A DNA stretch of 64,000 nt, from positions 72,081,543-72,145,542 of the forward strand of contig CM059193.1 in NCBI GenBank assembly GCA_030323885.1, written 5' to 3'. Below, one piece after another: positions 1 through 9,533 of the stretch (position 1 is the first letter of the stretch; each line of letters begins with the position of its first letter). The notes below the pieces were generated by a model, which saw nothing but the letters and a program-made list of their open reading frames with translations, had not been told where the DNA came from and did no database searches. This DNA comes from Branchipolynoe longqiensis. Lineage: Eukaryota > Annelida > Polychaeta > Phyllodocida > Polynoidae. The translations under genes and the position numbers were made by a program.

Positions 1-19
1 AATGCATGTAAAATTTGGT

Positions 20-790
20 ACATGTGGAGTGCATGGTGTGAATGTGAGGGGGGTTTGGTGTTGGTATGTGTATTGTGGGAGTGTCAATGTGGGATGAGGG
101 GTATTTGGGTGTGTGTGGTACATGTGTGTGGTACTTGGGTGTGTGAGGGTGTGTGGCGTGACTGGGATGTGGTGTGGATATGTACGTTGTGGGAGTGCCA
201 GTGTGGGGTGTGGGGTATTTGTGGGGTCTGTGGTGTGTGCTATATATGTGGTATTTGGGTGTGTAAAGAGGTGTGGCATGAATGGGATGTGGTGTGGGTA
301 CATACATTGTGCGATTGACAGTGTGGTGTGTGATATATATGTGGTATTTGGGTGTGTAAAGAGGTATGGCGTGAATGTGATGTGGTGTGGGTACATACAT
401 TGTGGCAGTGACAGTGTGGTGTGTGATATATATGTGGTATTTGGGTGTGTAAAGAGGTGTGGCGTGAATGTGATGTGGTGTGGGTACATACATTGTGGCA
501 GTGACAGTGTGGTGTGTGATATATATGTGGTATTTGGGTGTGTAAAGAGGTATGGTGTGAATGTGATGTGGTTTGGGTACATACATTTTGGCAGTGACAG
601 TGTGGTGTGTGCTATATATGTGGTATTTGGGTGTGTAAAGAGGTGTGGCGTGAATGTGATGTGGTGTGGGTACATACATTGTGCGATTGACAGTGTGGTG
701 TGTGATATATATGTGGTATTTGGGTGTGTAAAGAGGTATGGCGTGAATGTGATGTGGTGTGGGTACATACATTGTGGCAGTGACAGTGGG
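20..790. repeat. 93-bp GT-rich minisatellite
   Basis: A tandem array whose unit recurs every 93 bases: the word ACAGTGTGGT at 318 recurs at 411 and onward. The last six or so units are nearly identical. The units before about 300 are diverged. Because 93 is a multiple of three, one frame stays open for over 300 codons, but the conceptual protein only repeats a 31-residue block and has no recognisable domain. I regard it as non-coding. Confidence 0.85.
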
Positions 791-1152
791 CGTTGGCCGT
801 ATGGGGGGTGGGGTGGAGTTACAGAGTTGGTATGTGTGTGCGGGCGGGGGGGGGGAGGGGGGCTGACCGGTAGTGTGTGTGTGTGGGGGGGGGGGGGGGG
901 TGAGGATACCCGTGGCAGCTGTGTTTCGACTTTCCAACCAGAGACCACAGCACGCCTGCATGTCTGTGATATTGCGCCGCCGGGAGTATGTTTCCCCGAT
1001 CTGAGACTTCAAACGGCACAGATCAATGCGCACTCTCCGGTCGCACGTCGCCGGGTGTGTCGCCTATGCGATGCTGGCGATTGATTGCTGGTTGTGTGCT
1101 TGGAGAGTGGAGTGAGCAGGTTGGGTGGCATCAGCTTGTTGGTTTGGTCCTT

Positions 1153-1184
<32 letters not shown>

Positions 1185-1245
1185 GGTTGGGGGGGGGGGT
1201 GGCGCTGTGCGTTTGATTTATTAAAGGTTACTGTTGCCAGGTTAC

Positions 1246-1246
<1 letters not shown>
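791..1246. other. G-rich and GT-rich low-complexity stretch without a gene
   Basis: Contains G runs near 845-900 and 1186-1198 and a GTTGTT/GGTGGT tract near 1150-1185. The short open frames here are low in complexity and I see no gene. Confidence 0.6.
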
Positions 1247-1280
<34 letters not shown>

Positions 1281-1284
<4 letters not shown>

Positions 1285-1751
1285 TCAGCCTCACGAAAAT
1301 GGGCCAATCGGTGGTCAATTGAAGATGTTGGCATTGCAATTCTTAAAAGTGAAGTGCATTTCGTTGCTTCATATTAAATTATCCTAGAAACAAATAAGGT
1401 TGTTGTATTTTATCGACCTTTACATTCAGGATAAATTTAAGGACTTTCCAACACCTCTGTTAAATGCTAAATTATAATTATACCGATCGATGCCGACATC
1501 CATCCTCGACGGCGACAACTTTAACAGATGTCGGCATCACAATTCTTAAAGTGTAGTGCATTTCTTTGTTTTATAATAAATATCCTAGAAACAAATAAGG
1601 TTGTTGTATTTTCTCAACCTTTACATTCAGGATAAGTTTAAGGACTTTCCAACACCTCTGTCAATGCTAAATTATAATTATACCGATCGACGCCGACATC
1701 CATGCTCGACGCCGACAAGTTTCCCCAATTGGCCTCTTTTCGTGATCCTGA

Positions 1752-1755
<4 letters not shown>
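1281..1755. mobile_element. TA-flanked MITE with an internal 204-bp direct duplication
   Basis: The ends are inverted: the left begins TGAGTCAGCCTCACGAAAAT and the right ends with the complement of TGAGTCAGGATCACGAAAAG. Both outer flanks are long (TA)n tracts (about 1247-1281 and 1756-1785). Inside, a block starting near 1324 is repeated near 1528, giving two tandem copies of about 204 bases. No coding capacity. It may be a non-autonomous DNA element that lands in or carries TA microsatellites. Confidence 0.7.
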
Positions 1756-1785
<30 letters not shown>

Positions 1786-1788
<3 letters not shown>

Positions 1789-2775
1789 AACTCTTTTTAC
1801 TTAGATGTGATCTCGGGTCACTTCAACTGAGTGTATATATATGTGATGTATATGCATAATACAAGCATAAATGCCAGGGGAACATATTTCTTCCTCCATC
1901 GGCGCATTGGTGGAGTGCCCCACCCCCCTCCCCTCCCAGCTGTCGGGGAGTTGTATACGGCTGGCCCCCTTCGCGCCACACACACTGGAGGATTTTTTAA
2001 ATTTTGTATATGTATATAAATCTATATATAATACCAAACGATGCTTAAGTTTTAGTGTCGTTCTGATCACTACTCGTCTGTTAATCGGCGCTGCTAAAGT
2101 TGGAAGTTTAGCATATTTAATTTTTGTCAAAATTCATGGGAGTGCGTCTGAAATTACAAATAGGTTAATTAAGTTGTCAAGATTGGAGATTAGATTTCGA
2201 TGCGATATAAGGATCGAGAAGATTGCAATGGATGTTTGGAACTACTAGAAGAATTCGTGTAGATTCGGTTTAATGTCTCAAATAATATTAGAGACAAGCA
2301 ATTTCAAAAGTTTGCGGTTCCAAAATATTGCTAATATTAAGTTTCAAACCTAAATCTTAAGCAATTCAAGTGAAGAATGTTATTCTTCTCCAAGAAATAA
2401 TATAGTAAAAATTAACATCCGCTAAACACAATAAATAGTATTAACCTAATACACACAAATATCCGTATTAAAATCTCGTATAGCCTTATAATGTGAATCG
2501 TTCCAATAATGTGAATCGTTCCGTGAAAATGACTTGAAAATTCATCAAAAAAGATATCTTAATGAGGCAAATAAATTGCAGACCTGTCAAGATCTCCTTG
2601 TCAGGTTGGGCACGAGATTGACCCTAATACCTACACAAGGGTCATAGCTTAGGGGCTGCCAAAGGTCAGCGTTAGAGGTCAAGGTCAAAGTTCACCCATA
2701 GGGAGTGGGGTGGCTCATCCTCTAGCATTTCATCTGTCAGCGCACAGGCTCGAACAACTGGTAGGGTGGGGGAAA
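1786..2775. other. Intergenic DNA, no gene seen
   Basis: Mostly AT-rich single-copy-looking DNA. Overlapping short frames near 1801-2248 have no recognisable domain. I found no repeat family member here by eye. Confidence 0.4.
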
Positions 2776-3260
2776 GGGCAACGTGTGTTTGTGTGTGGGT
2801 GGGTGTGTGTGTGTGGGGGTGTGTGTGTGTGGGTGTGTGTGTGTGTGGGTGTGTGTGTGTGTGTGGGTGTGTGTGTGGGTGTGTGGGTGTGTGGGTGTGT
2901 GGGGGTATGAGGTGGGTGCGTGGGTGTGTGGGTGTGGGTGGGTGTGGGAACGTGAGTGTGTGGGTGAACATATGCGAGTGGGAGTCTGAAAGTGCGGGTG
3001 TGTGGCTGTGGGTGTGTGCGTGTGTGTGTCGGTGTATGTGTCGGTGTGGATGTATAGGTGTCGGTGTGTGTGTGGGTGTCGGTGTGTGGATGTGTTGCTG
3101 TGTGAATGTCGGTGTGTGGGTGTGTGTTTGGGAAAGTGAGTGTGTGGGTGAGCATGCGCTAGTGGGAGTCTGTGAGAGTGTGGGTGAGACTGTGGGTGAG
3201 AGTGTGGGTGAGAGATAGTGTGTGGGCGTGTGTGTGTGAGTGTGTGTGAGTGTGTGGGTG
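2776..3260. repeat. GTGTGGGT-type minisatellite
   Basis: Nearly uninterrupted GTGTGTGGGT variants. It is open in several frames on both strands, giving low-complexity C/V/G or H/T/P peptides, which is expected of a two-letter repeat and is not evidence of coding. Confidence 0.9.
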
Positions 3261-3261
3261 G

Positions 3262-3487
3262 GAAATCAGGTCACCATCCCCATCACCTGATATCTCACTC
3301 AGTCACATTATCCTGACACTGAGCCAACCAGTCCTTGACCTATCCTAATAATGCAGAGCACCTGGCTAGAAAGCGAAACGTGTTAATTTTGATGTCATTG
3401 GATTGACTCGACCAGGGTTTGAACCCACTGGTTAGAATCCCACGATCTACCAAAACGGGACACAGACGCTCAACTAATTCGGCCATC
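3262..3487 (-). mobile_element. Core-A SINE copy, 3' part lost at the GT array
   Basis: On the minus strand it reads a tRNA-like head (GATGGCCGAAT at the right), the shared core (AAGCG then CCAGGTGCTCTGCATTATTAGGATAG) and part of tail A (CAGTGTCAGGATAATGTGACTGAGTG). The rest of tail A is replaced by the GT minisatellite. Diverged, with a mutated B box. Confidence 0.75.
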
Positions 3488-4017
3488 GCATATGGTCGAC
3501 ATTTACTATGAGGATCCTCAAATTAGTTATTGCTCAAATTGACATTTAGTCTGGGGGGGGGGGGGGTCCTGAAATTAGTTATTTCATGGCACATCTTTCC
3601 ATCCTGTTTTACACAAAGTCATCAAAATGTTTTATTAGGAAAACTCTGTTATCTCTTTGGAAGTGAAATAATGATGATGAATAAAACCAACTTCCATTTC
3701 CGGTGATATGCGCATCCCTTTTCTTGTGACTTGTCTCGAGATTTGTCCTGATTTCATTAGCGATATGATGCCACCACACGTTTTAGTAAACAGACGTGAT
3801 CGCAAAGCCTTCCCCCTTTTTGTAACCAGGGTTACAACTGAGCCGGTTGCTATGGTGCAATAATCCCCTTAAAGTTACTGGATAATTGAGATGATAACAC
3901 ATTTAACCCCAATTAATAATACATGATATACATGTATCGCGTATTATGACGTAGATTTAGGATGCCACTTCTTAACTCACCTTTGAATTATTTCTTTGTT
4001 ATGGTTTTTATTCAGCG
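3488..4017. other. Intergenic DNA with a G run, no gene seen
   Basis: Contains a run of about 13 G near 3553-3567. No open frame or repeat family recognised. Confidence 0.4.
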
Positions 4018-4019
4018 TA

Positions 4020-4197
4020 CAGTAAAATCTCTCTAAACCGACCGACTTTGGTACCGACATTAAGTGATCCATTTAGGGAGGTGGTCGGTTTTGGGAGTTA
4101 GAGTATGGTTAGAATGGTATTGTTGGGACACAAATAAAGTGATCGATATAGGGGGGTTGTCGATCTGTGGAGGTGGTCGGTTAGAAAGGTTTTACTG
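4020..4197. mobile_element. 178-bp Tc1/mariner- or pogo-like MITE, TA target
   Basis: Inverted ends CAGTAAAATCTCTCTAAACC and CAGTAAAACCTTTCTAACCG (right end read on the other strand), flanked by TA at 4018-4019 and 4198-4199. A second full copy lies at 31307-31497. Neither copy codes for anything. The CAGT start and TA duplication are typical of Tc1/mariner/pogo-type elements. Confidence 0.8.
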
Positions 4198-4544
4198 TAT
4201 ATATATATATAATGTCAAATAATGAAAGTTATTATTTTGTATATTTTCATTTGTATCATCAGTAGTTTTGATTATTATGCAAGTATTTGTCTTCATTAAA
4301 TTGGAATGTCCGGCGGTTTAAAATTTCTTTAAATATATGTGCTATATAATTCATTATGTGAATATAAATATAGAATAGTCCCAAACATTTTTCGGTGCTC
4401 CTGTCTGGACACCTCTCGCTTCCAAACATCCATTATTCTCTGCAGCCCCCCACCCCCACCTTCTGGTAACCGGGCACTCTCTGCTTCCCGCCGCCTGTGA
4501 ACCGACTCCAACAGTCTCCCAGCTATCACTTCAAATTATGTTGA

Positions 4545-4870
4545 GCATTATAATCTACTTCATACACCATAGGCTTCTGCAGTAACAGATTCTAATAAAT
4601 TCCCTCAGTATTCATTTCGATGTGGAAACAAATGTTTAATAAATACGCCACTATCTAAATTAGATATACAGGATCAAATCTAGATAAGTGTTTTGGTTTT
4701 GAAAATGTTTTCCCTAAACCGGTCTATACAGATGGACATTGATTCAACGTTCCTTCTATACAGCAATAAATGGTTAGTAAATGCACTATGATTTAATTTG
4801 AATATGTAGATTACAAATCAGGCAAGTGCTTGGCACTAGAAAATGTTATGTTTTCATTGGATTGGAAACT
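4545..4870 (-). mobile_element. Two degraded partial copies of MITE-1
   Basis: MITE-1 is the most frequent DNA element of this window (full copy at 9969). Here 4545-4700 and 4705-4870 each match its half that runs from ACACCATAGGCTTCTGCAGT through TTTTGGTTTTGAAAATGTT. The terminal inverted repeats are eroded. Confidence 0.65.
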
Positions 4871-4936
4871 TGTAATCGAGCCTAATGGAAAGAATTCTTC
4901 ATTGTGATTTTACTTCTTTTTTTAAATGTTAAACCA

Positions 4937-5172
4937 GACGGGATGGCCGAATGAGTTAGATCGTCCGTCTCCCGTGCTGGTAGATCATTGGATCGTGGGT
5001 TCGAATCCTGGTTGAGTCAAACCAATATCTTAGAAATTGATACTTGTCGCTTCCTAGCCAGGTGCTCGGCATTAATAGGATAGGCCAAGGAGCAGTGGAA
5101 TGAGGAAGACCAATCGTCGACGACTGAAATTTCCCCTGCTTAAACAACTAATGTCCCAAAAAAAAGCAACAA
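4937..5172 (+). mobile_element. Core SINE with tail B, full length
   Basis: tRNA-like head GATGGCCGAATGAGTTAGA with B box GGGTTCGAATCC, an extra segment between them (TGGTAGATC...), the shared core (TGATACTTGTCGCTTCCTAG ... CGGCATTAATAGGATAG), then tail B (GCAGTGGAATGAGGAAGACC ... CTTAAACAACTAATGTCCC) and an A-rich end. Its right flank is duplicated in inverted orientation at 6468-6560. Confidence 0.85.
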
Positions 5173-5349
5173 AGAAAACCTCTTGAAACTCCTCCCGCAT
5201 ACATACATATCAGTGAGCAGTATATGATATAGGTAGGGTACTTTGTGACGTCATTAAATTCAAAGTTTTCACATAAAGAACACTGCCATTGGAGGGGAGC
5301 CTATGCAGGTCTCCTACGTTGAGACATCAAGGGAATGTCTTGTGGTTAG

Positions 5350-5601
5350 TTATACCCCCATCAGACCAAGCTCATGAAAATGTTGCTGAATGGACTCAAA
5401 CTGTGTGCGAATGGAGTGGACATAGTAGCAACTTGTTACAGTCTATTTACAAACAGAATGGATGGGCTAGAACGGAATGGTGCTCCAGAACTTTGAGCAT
5501 GCCCAAAATGTTCTTGCAGCCACATTAAACCCCGACCACAGCCTGTTTTAGAACGGGGTTGGACGTTTTGAGAACTAGTTTGGTGTGATGGGGGTATTAA
5601 C
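5350..5601. mobile_element. About 250-bp MITE with ATACCCCCATCA ends
   Basis: Left end GTTATACCCCCATCAGACCA, right end (other strand) GTTAATACCCCCATCACACC. The inverted repeat is at least 18 bases with few mismatches and is bordered by TTA-like sequence. No coding capacity worth naming. Confidence 0.7.
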
Positions 5602-6216
5602 TGTGACTAGGTGCCGGCAGCAAAATTTACAAATATGCATTGGGTGCAATATTTTTATTCCATCCTGTAGACATTGAAATTACAAGCCTAAATAAAAACA
5701 GTTAGGCTATATATATTATTGTTGTTGATATAATAATTTTGTATGATTCAAATATAAAGATGTATTAATTTTGAATTAAATGTGGAAATTTGACCAAATA
5801 TAATAAAATGTGGAGGGATGTCAGGGGAGTTCTGCTGACCAATTTCCATTCTACATATATAAGGAATTAAAATTGTCAATTGCTAAATCAATTAGTCAAG
5901 CAGATTTAGACACACCGGTTGTGAGATGTGAAGCACTGATATCTAGATATATGATTTCCCTGAATCGAACTGTCTCTGCAATGCTAAATAAAGTGTATAT
6001 GTATTACCCTGGGACATCAAAACGAAGACAAGTAAGGAATACTATTCAGAGATGAAATAACATAAATAAATAATCGCATTGAGCCTACCAGCATTGCCCA
6101 CACCCATCCAAATCTAATCCTGATATGACCTTAGATGTTGCAAGGACGCAAAACTCCAACAACCACCGGTGTCTAATTGTTCGTGACGAGTTTCTACACA
6201 GGGATCAGCTTACCGA
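5602..6216. other. AT-rich intergenic DNA, no gene supported
   Basis: An 81-codon frame at 5810-6055 on the plus strand has no recognisable domain, signal peptide or neighbour that would support it. The rest is AT-rich. Confidence 0.4.
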
Positions 6217-6217
6217 G

Positions 6218-6478
6218 ATACCAGACGAGATGGGCGAATGAGTTTAGCGTCTGTCTCCCATTTTGCTAGATCATGGGATTCTGGTCGAGTCAAACCAATG
6301 ACTTAAAAATGTATACTTGTCGCTTCCTAGCCAGGCGCTCGGCATTATTATACAGGATAGGGCAAGGACTGGTTAGCTCAGTGTCAGGATATTGTGAATG
6401 AGTGGGATATCAGGCCACGGTGCTGGCATCCTGGTCTCCCAGTCAGGCACAACTATAACGTAGCCATGACGTCACAAA
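6218..6478 (+). mobile_element. Core SINE with tail A, interrupted
   Basis: Head GATGGGCGAATGAGTTTAGC, core, and tail A up to the ATGACGTCAC word. The last part of tail A (CCGTCCTGATATGACC ... ACTCTAACAACAAAG) resumes at 6705-6757, after the inverted segment at 6468-6704. Confidence 0.75.
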
Positions 6479-6704
6479 GTAACCTACCTATATCATATAC
6501 TGCTCACGGATGTGTATGTACAGGGTAGGAGTTTCAAGAGGTTTTTTGTGTGTGTTTTTTGGTACATTAGTTGTTTAAGCAGGGGAAATTTCAGTCGTGG
6601 ACGATTGGTCTTCCTCATTCCACTGCTCCTTGCCCTATCCTATTAATGCCGAGCGCCTGGCTAGGAAGCGACAAGTATCAATTTTTAAGACATTGGTACC
6701 CGTC
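6468..6704 (-). mobile_element. Inverted duplicate of a tail-B SINE plus its unique flank
   Basis: The reverse complement of this stretch repeats not only tail B and core of the SINE at 4937 but also about 90 bases of that copy's non-SINE right flank (5175-5262, e.g. AGCAGTATATGATATAGGTA). An independent SINE insertion would not carry that flank, so this is a local inverted duplication of roughly 240 bases. Confidence 0.75.
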
Positions 6705-6971
6705 CTGATATGACCTTAGGTGTTGCCAAGACATAAAACTCTAACAACAAAGAAACAAACCAAGCTTATGAAGACTCGTCGACACCTCACGACTTGTAGT
6801 CGCAACTTTCTATGAGATAAATGATTGCTCACCGAAATGATGTTGATGTTGAGCATTCACTTCCGGTCAGTTTGATTGGCTGCAGCTGGTACCGGATGAA
6901 CTGCATAGAACTCAGTGTAAGTAGTATGTGGAATCTGGAGCCATCCTCAGGGTAAGGCCAGTTCCGGGGAA

Positions 6972-7085
6972 CTTTAAAGTTTAAGCTGCATAGTCCGATG
7001 AAAGCATCAAATTTGTCCAAACCCAAAACACTTCATTAGCTTTGATCATACACATCAAATTTAGATAATGAAGCATTTACTAATG
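6972..7085 (+). mobile_element. MITE-1 end fragment
   Basis: Starts TTTAAGCTGCATAGTCCGAT and continues with diverged MITE-1 sequence for about 110 bases before breaking off. Confidence 0.65.
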
Positions 7086-7195
7086 CCTAGGTCACAAATT
7101 CTGCGATCACCGTACGGTGCTGCAGTCTGCGGTGTCTGTTGCAATTTATGAAAATGTTATGGTGTTGCGGTCTGCGGTTTATCCAGTCACAATGT

Positions 7196-7511
7196 GGTGT
7201 TCTCTGTGGCGGAGTGGTTAGAGTGTCTGACTTTTTTCTAGGTCGGACTCCTAATCTGAAGGTCGGTGGTTCGATTCCCCATGCCCCCATCTCTGCCAAT
7301 TTGGATTTCCACCGCTGTGTATAACTTACAGTGACGTCAAAGGCCAGTTGCTCTCATACCATGTCTATGTGGTGTGGGAGGTTAAAAAAATCCCTTGGGT
7401 CGGTAAAAGTGTAGACTCGGGTTTCTATCGACAAACTGTCTAATGGTGAAAACAAGCCTACTCAGGCTTATCCATGATAGGCAGTATAAATCTTCAACAA
7501 CAAAAAAAAAA
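7196..7511 (+). mobile_element. SINE-R: tRNA-headed SINE with a LINE-like 3' stem-loop tail
   Basis: The head contains a box A-like TGGCGGAGTGGTTAGAG and box B-like GGTTCGATTCC, as in a Pol III promoter. The segment around GACTCCTAATC resembles a tRNA-Arg(CCU) anticodon arm with an insertion, though a Leu/Ser origin is possible. A body of about 200 bases follows. The tail reads GAAAACAAGCCT-ACTC-AGGCTTATCC then GGCAGTATAAAT and an A-rich end. The stem-loop and the words after it match the 3' ends of the LINEs at 8005, 21744 and 63536 (minus strand), suggesting mobilisation by those LINEs. Confidence 0.8.
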
Positions 7512-7636
7512 GGTCACTGCAAGGCATAGGTCACCGTACGGCGCCTTAGGTTTTGTTGTCTGTCGCCACACTAAAGACATTTTAAGACATTTTAAAACAT
7601 TTTTTTATTTACAATTTCCATACATTATTGCACAAA

Positions 7637-7812
7637 CATATGAAGAGTTCAGGTGCAGAACCCCGTAAACGCCAATCCAAACATTAAGATAAATGTTGTA
7701 TTCAAACCTTCAAAACGTAATTAAAAAAAAAATTCTTACTTTTTATTTCAATGCTCCATAACCGTGTGATCAGAAGAAAAGTGGAATTAGTGAGAATTAA
7801 AATTATTTTCAG
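7637..7812 (+). mobile_element. MITE-2 copy, 3' end replaced by a SINE
   Basis: Starts CATATGAAGAGTTCAGGTGC and matches MITE-2 (full copy at 18591) through CAATTATTTTCAGGT-like sequence. It then jumps straight into the middle of a core SINE at about 7816. Confidence 0.75.
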
Positions 7813-7815
7813 GTC

Positions 7816-8118
7816 ACAGTCTTGTCACTTCCTAGCCTGGTGCTCTGCATTATTAGGATAGGGCAAGGACTGGTTGGTTCAGTATCAGGATAATGTGACT
7901 GAGTGGGATCAGGTCATGGTGCTGGTGGCCTGGTCTCCCAGAGGGGCAGCACTATAAAGTCACCATTAGTGCACACTCTCACAAGTCCGTACCCGTCCTG
8001 ATATATATTTTTTTTTTGTGACAAGTTTTTTATTCTGCCCATAACGTATAAGCTCCCGTGAGGGTGCTTGTTTTCAACGCTGGACAGATATTACCTTAGA
8101 TGTTGCTAGGACGTGAAC
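7816..8118 (+). mobile_element. Tail-A SINE, headless, split by a LINE fragment
   Basis: Enters at CTTGTCACTTCCTAGCC of the core and runs through tail A to CCGTCCTGATAT. It is interrupted by 8005-8086 and resumes at TACCTTAGATGTTGCTAGGA. The tRNA head is missing. Confidence 0.85.
8005..8086 (-). mobile_element. Very short LINE 3' end inserted in a SINE, GATAT target duplication
   Basis: About 82 bases: on the minus strand CTGTCCAGCGTTGAAAACAA, the stem-loop AAGCACCC/GGGAGCTT, TATGGGCAGAATAAAA and an A tract. The SINE word GATAT is present on both sides (8000-8004 and 8087-8091). This is a severely 5'-truncated target-primed insertion. Confidence 0.8.
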
Positions 8119-8317
8119 CAAACAGAACAAACCATCCGATGATCATGGGCAGTCAGTCTGGTAATCCCACATAGCCACAGAGTCCGCCCACACTAAACCT
8201 GCCTGTAAGGCTACACACACCCATTCACACCCCCACCCCCACCCCCAATGCCACCCCCACCCCCCATAACTAAGCAAAAGCCGCTCCCGAAGCAAACCAG
8301 GCAAGTTCAGACACAAA

Positions 8318-8375
8318 GTAAAGCTTGTTCTATTTAACAGCATCTCTAGAACACATTGATTTTTGTATCATTGAC
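8318..8375 (-). mobile_element. SINE-M 3' fragment
   Basis: Plus-strand reading AAAGCTTGTTCTATTTAACA then CTAGAACACATTGATTTTTG matches the end of SINE-M at 19572. Adjacent C-rich DNA (8222-8265) is simple sequence. Confidence 0.7.
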
Positions 8376-8499
8376 TCATCATCGTCATCATCATGCTGTC
8401 GGTCTCGATGCGACAAAGACTGCTTTCATTACTTGACTGCCGCTCTCTATTTAGCTCTCTGCTGTGAGAGTTGCGTCCATGAAGCGGTCTTAAGCTGAT

Positions 8500-8935
8500 T
8501 TTCCGCTGTCGACGGAAGATGAGTTCGAGCAGCGCGGTCCTTGGTAACCCGGACGACGACCGAGCCGGTATGGTGTTTTGTGCGGTTGTACATTTCATGA
8601 AAGCTGCCTGCAAAAGTGTTGAAGTGCTGCTGGCTTTTGCAAGTTACCAGCGGCACTCTCTCGGGGAGCAAATAGAGGTTTCACACTGGCAAGAACATGT
8701 CAAGACAGGTGCAAAACAATTTGTCCCTGCAGTGGCTGGTCGGGAGATGTTGGGAGTTCCATACATCAACTGCCCTTAATGCTGCCACAGTGACATGGTT
8801 TTCTGTTTGGGGTTTGCTCCCCTTAGCCTTCGGTTCTGTCAAGAACCTGTACCACAAGGCAGTGGTTTACAACTCTGCAAGGCAGGGGCATCAAACTCCC
8901 TGAGGTATTGCTATACCTGCAATACCAGCAATACC
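8500..8935. repeat. Dispersed repeat R1, copy 1
   Basis: About 430 bases that recur at 49465-49812. Shared words include AAGTGCTGCTGGCTTTTGCA, ACCTGTACCACAAGGCAGTG and CAAACTCCCTGAG. This copy contains extra internal sequence near 8740-8840. No terminal repeats, tRNA head or poly-A identified. Several short overlapping frames cross it, none shared by both copies. Confidence 0.75.
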
Positions 8936-8939
8936 TGCA

Positions 8940-9224
8940 TACCCCCCTCATTGGCTATTGTACGTAAAAATACATGGTCATTCAGGAAACCCGCTGCCGC
9001 CAGGTAGCTACTCTTTCTGATAAGCAGCAAGGGGTCTTTTACATATGCACTTTCCCACAGACAGGAGAGCACATAGCACAGCCTTTGATGAACCAGTTGT
9101 GGACCACTTGTTGGAATGGAAAATATCGCAAACTGCAAATGGGTACACTGAGCAGGATCTATCGCATGACCCACACCTTCACAGGTGGACACTCTATCGC
9201 CTGAGCTACGTCCCGCTCCGGTCG
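8940..9224 (-). mobile_element. SINE-M, nearly complete
   Basis: On the minus strand it starts with a tRNA-like head, GCGGGACGTAGCTCAGGCGA (box A) and GGGTCATGCGATAGATCC (box B-like). It then has the body with CAAAGGCTGTGCTATGTGCT and GCTGCTTATCAGAAAGAGTA, and fades into the tail. Same family as 19572 and 26213. Confidence 0.85.
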
Positions 9225-9345
9225 TTCAGAAACATTCGTACACAAGCCAGGTTTATGCGCATATAATCCCGGAAAACGGTTGCACCCACACCTACGGGTA
9301 CTCGGTCCAGTCCCACCCGCCCACAAAACCCACGCATGCGCACCA

Positions 9346-9533
9346 AGGATAGGGCAAGGACTGGCAGTGTCAACATAATGTGACTGAGTGGGAGGGATAT
9401 CAGGTCATAGTGCTCATGACCCAGTCTTCCAGTGGGGCGGCACTATAAAGTCACCATGAGTGCCCACTGTCATAAGTCGGTACCAGTCCTGATATGACCT
9501 TAGGTGTTGCCAGGATGTAAAACCCCAACACAC
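9346..9533 (+). mobile_element. Tail-A SINE fragment
   Basis: AAGGATAGGGCAAGGACTGG through GATGTAAAACCCCAACACAC. The head and most of the core are absent. Confidence 0.85.

Noticed and set aside
113..1084. Long open frame over the 93-bp minisatellite
   Set aside because: The unit length is a multiple of three, so an open frame is expected; the product only repeats and has no domain.
5810..6055. 81-codon frame in AT-rich DNA
   Set aside because: No domain, no supporting context; length is within chance expectation for the window.
7199..7290. Possible functional tRNA gene
   Set aside because: The anticodon arm is interrupted by an extra segment, the acceptor arm does not close, and the same sequence recurs with a SINE body at 16.6-16.9 kb; it is a SINE head.
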